A DNA stretch of 35,272 nucleotides from a virus, in the IMG/VR virus record IMGVR_UViG_3300020451_001948, positions 1 to 35,272 of that record. One strand, 5' to 3'. A model generated the notes under the pieces. It was not told the DNA's origin. It worked only from the letters and a program-made list of their open reading frames with translations, and searched no databases. The position numbers and the translations under genes were made by a program. Below, one piece after another: positions 25,040 through 31,800 of the stretch (position 1 is the first letter of the stretch; the number at the start of each line of letters is the position of its first letter).

Positions 25040-26824
25040 TTAACTATCCTTATAGTATATAGTTTTTTCTTTAAATTGTTCTTTCCAATGAGACACAGGA
25101 TAAAACTGTTCGTAATTAAGACTTTGTGCTGGAAAACCATTATTTAAAGACATAGCAAGTAGCAATCCACAAGCTCGTTGTTGTTTAGTACAATAGTAAG
25201 GACTGCACCTACCTTCATAATCAGCACCACATCCTTTGTGTTGGTCTGCAACATACTGATCGGTGCAATCATTGGTCACCGTATTAATACATACTGTTCT
25301 TCTACAAGCATAATGATCGCTTGTAGGATAATAATTTATTAAACATTTAAGATGACTTTCTGTGACTAGAAAACTACCTGTAGGTAGTGGACCCCATGAC
25401 GGATGACCGCCACTGTTCCATTCTCCAAATGGTAATTGTAATACATAAACGCATTCAGGGTAATCAATTTTAGTATCATCATATCCAATAATATTATATG
25501 TATGATAAAATACACGATCAGGATAAGAGACTCCTGTAGAATCTCTAGTGTTACTAAAACCCGTGTTAGTTAAAAGCATTACTCCATAACCATTGTATAC
25601 CAAATCTTTAACTCTTTTAATCATCCAATCAGTATCAGTATTAATAGTTATACTGTCTGTACTGGCCTGTATTGTTGCTTTTAAAATTATAGATATTGTT
25701 TTAGCCCGTTCTATTTCAACAGTATCGGTATCAGTTGATGAGTTTGTATTATAATTAAAATCATTAACTTTCTGAAAATGTGAAAAGAATATATCATCAA
25801 GACTAATTGGAGGTGCGGTACCATCACACTGATTGGTAAAATCTGCGTATCCATGATATATTTTTCGTTGGAGTATACCTACATGTTTAAGTATTTCTCC
25901 TAATCTACCATTAGCAATTGTTCCATCAAAACGTCCATCATCGGATTTAAGCCAATATGAAAAATCCATATCTCTATCCACAATAGATCTAGCACCACTA
26001 TTTTGACATTCATTTATATGATATATACTACCCTGTTTGCAACAAGGATGATTAGGATCAGTAATTTCTCCGGTATTAGGATCTGTTGGGCATTGCTCAT
26101 AAGCATAACATTTAGGGTCTTCTCCTGTAATATTAGGAGATGGCGTCCAACATCCATGATGAGCACCCGGCGCTCCTCTACCTCCAGAAGTAAGAGGAAA
26201 ACAAAGCATACCTGGGTCACCCACAAAATCAGATAGTATGTCTCCACCTGGATCATCACTACTAGCACCAGAAGCACTAATAGGTTCTCCTGCACCTACC
26301 TTTCCTCCCGGTCCTCGATAATACATAGATGCTACTTTATTTATTAAGTCAGGACCACACATTAATAAACAGTCAGGTAATGATCTGTGAGCAAAATATT
26401 CTAAATATTCTGTGGCCATTCGATGAGTCCACTTGTCAGTTGTACCTGCTGATGTATGATAACAAGCCCTACTTAAATCACAACAATTTCTGACTGCATA
26501 TGAAGTGCCTGCTTGAACACTAGGTTGACGCTCTTTATATGCCTCTATATCTAATGCCTGTAAAAATTTAAACGTAGGAGATAACTTATTAGCACCTGTA
26601 CCAACAATTTCGCTATATCCCGGAGCATTTTCTACACACGGATATTTAACTAATTTAAGAAAATTAACTATACGCAATAGGTTCATGGGTGTTCCTGCAC
26701 CCATATCGTTGCCACCTAACTGATTATACAATTCTGACGCAGTTATCTGTGTAAAGGGAGTAGGTAAAGAACTAATGCAGGGGTTGGTACTGTATTCTTT
26801 ATATAATTCGTCTGGACTAAGCAT
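25040..26824 (-). CDS. Cysteine-rich papain-fold protein with apparently lost catalytic Cys and Asn
   Basis: A 594-residue protein related to phage papain-like (C1) peptidases. VQAGTSYAV (103-111) aligns with the QxGxCxA nucleophile motif, but Ser108 replaces Cys. FYHTYNIIGYDD (439-450) keeps the His. VLQLPFGEWNSGGHPSWGP (461-479) corresponds to NSWG...NSGGHP, but the Asn is gone. It shares SGGHP-x-WGP-x-P-x-GSFL and an NGFPxQxL tail with the peptidase at the right edge, so the two are paralogs. It has 24 cysteines, many in inserts at 208-273 and 507-552, which implies disulfides or metal binding. No signal peptide is visible. A structural or binding role in the virion is likelier than proteolysis. 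Confidence 0.62.
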   Translation of the reverse strand: MLSPDELYKEYSTNPCISSLPTPFTQITASELYNQLGGNDMGAGTPMNLLRIVNFLKLVKYPCVENAPGYSEIVGTGANKLSPTFKFLQALDIEAYKERQPSVQAGTSYAVRNCCDLSRACYHTSAGTTDKWTHRMATEYLEYFAHRSLPDCLLMCGPDLINKVASMYYRGPGGKVGAGEPISASGASSDDPGGDILSDFVGDPGMLCFPLTSGGRGAPGAHHGCWTPSPNITGEDPKCYAYEQCPTDPNTGEITDPNHPCCKQGSIYHINECQNSGARSIVDRDMDFSYWLKSDDGRFDGTIANGRLGEILKHVGILQRKIYHGYADFTNQCDGTAPPISLDDIFFSHFQKVNDFNYNTNSSTDTDTVEIERAKTISIILKATIQASTDSITINTDTDWMIKRVKDLVYNGYGVMLLTNTGFSNTRDSTGVSYPDRVFYHTYNIIGYDDTKIDYPECVYVLQLPFGEWNSGGHPSWGPLPTGSFLVTESHLKCLINYYPTSDHYACRRTVCINTVTNDCTDQYVADQHKGCGADYEGRCSPYYCTKQQRACGLLLAMSLNNGFPAQSLNYEQFYPVSHWKEQFKEKTIYYKDS

Positions 26825-27743
26825 AATCGTAGTTTATTAAATATTTGTTACTAAGTTTTTTATATAGTTTTATTATTGATTGATTTTGATTTTTCCAACT
26901 AATTTCCATATGATTATCGTTATCATCCAATATACAGCCATAGATATCAGGGTTCTCTTGTATATAGCACTCATTATTATAAAGTTTTATGAGATGTAGT
27001 CTACGTGTTTTGAGTCTGGGATTAATTATAATTTGGGTTTTACATGGTGCTCCACATATTGTTTTGTTGTTGTATTCTGCCATATACCCAAAAAGTCTTT
27101 CCATACTATGCACGTAAGTTCCTCCGTTGTCGTCTTTTATCAAGCCAATTTCTTGAGATAATAATCTTTTTAATTTAGGCTGATTAACAAATGGTAATAA
27201 TAGTTTAGTTTTTATTGCAAAAATATTACCACCAATAAAACTCTTTATTCTTAGTCTGCTATAATCTAGGTCAACAATATCTGTTATTTCAGCTATTTTA
27301 CTAACATTAGTATATTCATTATTTCTCATGATCATACAGTTAGAACCTACTATACCTATATGATTCTGACTCAATCTGTCTACTGTCCACTTAAAGTTGT
27401 CTTTATATAGAATATCATTGCACAGCAGAACTCTCCAATTGACTTGTCTGTTCATACCCCAATTATTTTTTTTGGAATGTAACTTAAAGAGATATTGATA
27501 ATCAGTACATTTTTCTAGTAGATTTAAAGTAGGCAAAATATCTGTGCCTCCATTATTTAAATAATCTACAGAGACATTAGAGAAATTATCCTTAAATAAA
27601 GATTCGACTCGATGATTGTCGTGGTCTTTACATAGTCCTAGAAATATATCTACATATTTTTCATGAGGCTTTAATAGTTTGACAAATTCATCTGCTAAAT
27701 CTGTATGATATAACCAGAGAATAACTGCTGATTTATTTACCAT
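26817..27743 (-). CDS. RgpF-like glycosyltransferase (rhamnan synthesis F family)
   Basis: A 308-residue protein. SVDYLNNGGTDILPTLNLL followed by YQYLFKLHSKKNNWG and NWRVLLCNDIL is the RgpF pattern (N-x-G-x-D-x-x-P, K-L-H-x-K-K, W-R). KSFIGGNIFAIKTKLLLP continues the fold. RgpF proteins transfer rhamnose or similar sugars in bacterial cell-wall and O-antigen polymers. This fits the RfbB and RfbC genes nearby. Unusually, the gene lies between a small membrane-protein gene and the papain-fold gene, away from the main glycosyltransferase block, overlapping both neighbours by 8 to 11 bases. Confidence 0.75.
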   Translation of the reverse strand: MVNKSAVILWLYHTDLADEFVKLLKPHEKYVDIFLGLCKDHDNHRVESLFKDNFSNVSVDYLNNGGTDILPTLNLLEKCTDYQYLFKLHSKKNNWGMNRQVNWRVLLCNDILYKDNFKWTVDRLSQNHIGIVGSNCMIMRNNEYTNVSKIAEITDIVDLDYSRLRIKSFIGGNIFAIKTKLLLPFVNQPKLKRLLSQEIGLIKDDNGGTYVHSMERLFGYMAEYNNKTICGAPCKTQIIINPRLKTRRLHLIKLYNNECYIQENPDIYGCILDDNDNHMEISWKNQNQSIIKLYKKLSNKYLINYDYA

Positions 27744-27984
27744 CCGTTAGTTTATTATATAAGACTATACTAAGCGAAGCTCCTGCAACGCCCATAAAAA
27801 TACCTGAAGGTTCTACTGTATTATAAGAACCCAACAAATATAGTACAGCACCTCCCATATAAGATCCTGCCACACCGAGAGCGATGGTTTTAAAGAAACC
27901 AAAGTTTTCTTCTCCCGGTATAATAGCTTTAGCAATAGAACCGACAAATATACCGTATACACACCATATTATTAAACTAATCAT
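27733..27984 (-). CDS. GlsB/YeaQ/YmgE (transglycosylase-associated, Tam) family membrane protein
   Basis: An 83-residue integral membrane protein. IIWCVYGIFVGSIAKAIIPG, IALGVAGSYMGGAVLYLLG and a third segment (SGIFMGVAGASLSIVLY) make three membrane spans with the Gly-rich packing of the family. The function of the bacterial relatives is unclear and is tied to envelope stress. In a phage it could modify the membrane during infection or take part in lysis; a holin-like role is speculation. ATGA overlap with the gene before it. Confidence 0.75.
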   Translation of the reverse strand: MISLIIWCVYGIFVGSIAKAIIPGEENFGFFKTIALGVAGSYMGGAVLYLLGSYNTVEPSGIFMGVAGASLSIVLYNKLTDGK

Positions 27985-28361
27985 TTCTTAGTCATCTCCA
28001 TTAGGGTTAAAACTTCATCATCCGTGATACGGGCTCCTTTATCAAAGATCGCACGAACTAATGGTCTACCATATGTTCTATAATCTTCGGGTTTTAATTC
28101 TTGTCTAATCATTTTACGCAATTTCATTTTAGGAAACCAACCTCTATATTCACATATCTCTTTAATATGTTGTTTGTATATCAAAAGCTGATCTTCATCT
28201 TGTTTATTTTTATTGCATTCTTGTATGACTCGGATACAGTTTACCAAAATAGCTACCATCATAATAATCATGATGACGCTACCGAATTTTTCTTTTGGCA
28301 ACTCCTGCGTTCCCAGAATATCTAATGCAATTTTTTCTAATTTTTCATTAGGCTTACTCAT
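27981..28361 (-). CDS. Single-span membrane protein of unknown function (126 aa)
   Basis: A short polar N-terminus is followed by a clear membrane segment, SVIMIIMMVAILVNCIRVIQ (about 28-47). The C-terminal 75 residues are soluble, basic and helical (GWFPKMKLRKMIRQELKPED, then TDDEVLTLMEMTKK). No family is recognised. The ribosome binding site is weak. It lies in a run of four small membrane or exported proteins, a common layout for lysis or envelope-targeting genes, but no spanin, holin or endolysin motif is seen. Confidence 0.58.
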   Translation of the reverse strand: MSKPNEKLEKIALDILGTQELPKEKFGSVIMIIMMVAILVNCIRVIQECNKNKQDEDQLLIYKQHIKEICEYRGWFPKMKLRKMIRQELKPEDYRTYGRPLVRAIFDKGARITDDEVLTLMEMTKK

Positions 28362-28381
28362 ATAACCAACTACCTTTCTAA

Positions 28382-28615
28382 TTAAGGCTCACAATATTGA
28401 CAATTAATTTTGGCGATACCATCACCACTCAAATACCATCCCTTACCTTTGCAAACAGGACAGTCTTTACGTTTATATTTTTCTACTACATCATCTTTCT
28501 GCGATGCTTTTACAATACCACCAGCAAGTGTAACAACGGCTGTCGTACTATATTCAGGTGCTGCTGCAAAAACCAAAGAACCTATCAGTAGTGTACCGAA
28601 AATAAATTTAATCAT
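28382..28615 (-). CDS. Small exported protein with DnaJ-type CxxCxGxG zinc motif (77 aa)
   Basis: The N-terminus MIKFIFGTLLIGSLVFAAAP is a likely signal peptide or anchor, with an AxA-type cleavage site near residues 17-19. A weakly hydrophobic middle follows. The C-terminus CPVCKGKGWYLSGDGIAKIN with CQYC has two CxxC pairs and the GKG of a DnaJ zinc repeat. The combination of export and a zinc or thiol-redox motif is unusual. It begins 2 bases after the stop of the 52-residue gene. Function unknown; interaction with periplasmic proteins is one possibility. Confidence 0.6.
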   Translation of the reverse strand: MIKFIFGTLLIGSLVFAAAPEYSTTAVVTLAGGIVKASQKDDVVEKYKRKDCPVCKGKGWYLSGDGIAKINCQYCEP

Positions 28616-28617
28616 GT

Positions 28618-28776
28618 TTACTTAATCCATTTATCTAGTAAGTCCCTTAGTGGTCTTCTCTTTTTAGGAGGAGATACCACATCTGTATTAGGACTAAAAA
28701 TTTTAATAATACTTAGAATAAAGCTAGTAATAATAGCAATTAATCTATTTAATGCAATCTTATCTAAAAATCTCAT
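28618..28776 (-). CDS. Small membrane protein (52 aa)
   Basis: ATG at 28776 to TAA at 28618-28620. The product begins MRFLDKIALNRLIAIITSFI, continues through a hydrophobic stretch to about residue 27 (one probable membrane span), and ends in a basic segment (PPKKRRPLRDLLDKWIK). A strong GGAGGT lies 5 bases upstream, and the stop is 2 bases before the next ATG, which supports a real gene despite the size. The hydrophobic span plus basic tail could be a small holin-like, anchor or anti-host peptide; none can be proven from the sequence. Confidence 0.6.
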   Translation of the reverse strand: MRFLDKIALNRLIAIITSFILSIIKIFSPNTDVVSPPKKRRPLRDLLDKWIK

Positions 28777-28781
28777 AGTTT

Positions 28782-28787
28782 ACCTCC
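28782..28787 (-). promoter_or_regulatory. Strong ribosome binding site of the 52-residue gene
   Basis: GGAGGT on the minus strand, 5 bases before the ATG at 28776. It is the best match to the anti-Shine-Dalgarno sequence in this part of the window and is the main support for the short gene. Confidence 0.6.
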
Positions 28788-28806
28788 AATATTATATACA
28801 CTATAA

Positions 28807-31800
28807 TTAAGGTAATGGAATATTAAGTCTAGCTAGATATTGACTGACTTGACCAGTAACTTTGAGGTTGATAACATCACCAGCAGAATATGCTGTGCTG
28901 TTAGATGCTCCGATAGTCTTGTTGTCAGTTACTTGATTAGGATGGGTTGCAGAGAATGAAGCAACTGAAGTCAACGCTGTTGGCTGACCAAATTCGATAG
29001 TTGCGGTTCCATCAGGTTGTGCATCAAGGGATACACTGTGACCAACTTCATCTGTTAGATCATAACAGAATGTGATAAACATTGTTTCACTAAGTGTGCT
29101 TGTTGAATCTCGGTCAACAGTAGCAAAGCTCGTATTATCATCTACATTTGTGTTTGAAGCTGAGATAAAGGTAGAAGTAGTAACCCTAGCCTCTGAACTA
29201 GTTTTTCTTACCATACCTGTACTGTCACTACCACTTAATGCATCGTCATCTACTAAACATCTATATTCATTTTCTGTAGTATTTTGTGTTAACCCTGTAA
29301 GGGATAATGTTGAACTAGTTTTTCCAGCCATATCTGTCCAAGTGTAACCGTTAGAAGATTCTTGCCATTGATAATACAATGTAGCTGAACTGTTACGAGC
29401 AACAGCTGTTACTGATAATGTTACAGCACCGTTATTGGTAGGAATGTAGTTTCGTGCGTAATTACGAGTTATCATAGTCTTACCATTGATTTGACTACCA
29501 GTAGGCTGACTTGTAATATCAATTTCTTGTACTGTGAGAGTAGCAGAGTTACTGATAGCTTCTACATCATTACCGAATCCATTTAGTCTAACTTTTAGTC
29601 TCCATAATGATTGATCCTCTCCAGCATAATCTAAAGTTCTATAGTAGCGAGTACTGTCATAAACAGATGAATCGTTAGTGATAGTAGTTAAGCTAGTACC
29701 CGCTTTGACCTGTGAGTAGCTTGCTCCTCCATTAGTACTAATTTCCCATATATAATATAATGTAAATGGACTACCAGCGGTTTGAGTAGCTGAACCACTC
29801 CAACTTGCAATTCCTCTAGCAATCGTCTGATCAGAAGGATGTCCAGTGATAGTAATAGTAATACAATGTAACTGTGCTGCGTTACTGTAGACCGTACCAA
29901 ATCCTGATGAGCTGAACTTAGCTCTGTACAGATTACCATCATCACTAGGACATGATAATCCAGTGAGATTTAGGCAATTAGATGTTTCATCAGTAATGTC
30001 AGAGTAACTTGCTCCTCCATTTGTACTAACTTGCCATTGAATATCAATTGTAGTACCGCTAATATTAGCAGAAGCATATGCACAGAATTGTGCTGTTCCA
30101 TCACTAGCAAGTGGTGCGGCATCTGGCTGATTGTATACAGTAAGAGTAGGTGGTTCTGTAGTAAGTGTAGCATAATTACTCGTGGTCGTTGTAAGTCCAT
30201 CATAAGCAGTTACTTTAACTCTATATCTCTTGCCATTATCTGCTGGATATTGCATACTAGTTAAACTTAAAGTAGCACTATTCTTTCCTGCCATATCAGT
30301 AAAGTTTGTGGTTCCAGCAGGAGCTTCTTGCCATTGGTAATGAGGATCAGTATAATCATTTACTCTTGCAGCCGCTGTGAAGGTTGCAGCCCCATTATCT
30401 GCGGTTTGATTTGTAGGCTGTGTAGTAACAGTAATTGTTGGTGCCTGTTCCATATTTTCACATTTTATATATCTAGGATTATTAACTGTTACGGCTACTT
30501 GAGCAGAGCGTTGTGGGCTTTCTATATATCTATATACTGTCTCTCCTATGGAATGTCCATCAGCTTCACTAGTAGCTGGACCTAGATTTTTTTTATATCT
30601 TCTGGTATATTTGGTTTGTTTTATACTATATTTGATACCTATACACCCATTGATATTATAAGTAGAAGAACTTATACTAGGTGTTACAATACCTTGAAGA
30701 CTCATAGCCTTTTGAGCACCCAAAGTGTAGGGATTACTACTGGGGTCATATGTCAGCATTATCGGACTAGTGTTATTTGTATCAAGTTGAGTGCTATCTG
30801 CTTTTAGATGTGGATTATCATAACGCAATACATTATTATAGGTACTAGTTCTGTATTTTTCAAAAACAAATTCACCTGTACCATAGACTATTGGAGAAAT
30901 GCCGTATACATTATTATAGCTCGTACTTTGCTTTTGGTCTGCTGTTATAAATGTTATAGGATTATCATCTAAAAGACTAACACTATTACCACTAATAGTG
31001 ACTGAAAATTCTATTGGGTAAGCATCTGCTTCTATAGTAACTCTGTCAGGCTCCCACAAATCATAGTTTGAATTAACAGAATCTGTAATCCCTCCCAAAG
31101 TTTCTGCTGTAGTTGTTATTGCAGCTAATTCATCTTCTTTTAAAGTTGATGTAGAAGTAAGTCCAACAGTTGGTGGTACTGTTACAGCTATACAATCATC
31201 ATTTAATCTTAAATGTAATTCTGTTAATAAAGTTAAATTATCATAAGGTCTCATGTGTTTTACATTACAATAACTGATAAAAGCTCCACCATCTAAATAA
31301 TGTTGAGTTGTTAAAGAAGTAGTACCTGTACCAACATTATGAGTAAAAGTTTCAGTACTGGTATTATGTTTAATTTTATCTAAAGAAAATAAATCATAAC
31401 GATGATGATCATCTGGTTCAATATTATAACCTATACCGTTTAAAGCATTACTAAAAGTATTACCTCTAACAATATTAAGTCCAGTAGCATCGATATTGTA
31501 TTTATAAGGCCAATCGTTTTCTATGGTATAACTTATTCTGTTTCCATCATCTCCCACATTAAGCCCTGTTACAGAAATGATGCCTGAATTATATGGGCTA
31601 CCTAAATGGTTAGACTTGCTAAAATCATTGTCCCAAGCACCATTAGTATTATTCATTTTGGTGGCAGCTTCTGAGCTTGAATCAAATTGAATATCAATAA
31701 GATTACCACGAATAACATTTAATCCAGTTTGTGATATGATACCACTATAAGGCCATTGACTGTCTAAATCTACTCTAACATTATTGCCCCACGGATGACC

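Noticed and set aside
26014-26295. 93-residue minus-strand frame within the papain-fold gene
   Set aside because: Another frame of a well-supported gene; its Leu/Val-rich product is a frame artefact of Gly/Thr-rich coding sequence.
28791-28796. Perfect TATAAT on the minus strand upstream of the 52-residue gene
   Set aside because: A transcript starting from it would begin at or within the GGAGGT site, and no -35 element is convincing at 16-18 bases; the region is simply AT-rich.
29688-30203. Two minus-strand frames (85 and 77 residues) inside the giant fibre gene
   Set aside because: They lie in the Ig-domain region in a shifted frame, and their low-complexity Leu/His/Gln-rich products resemble each other only because the domains are repeated.
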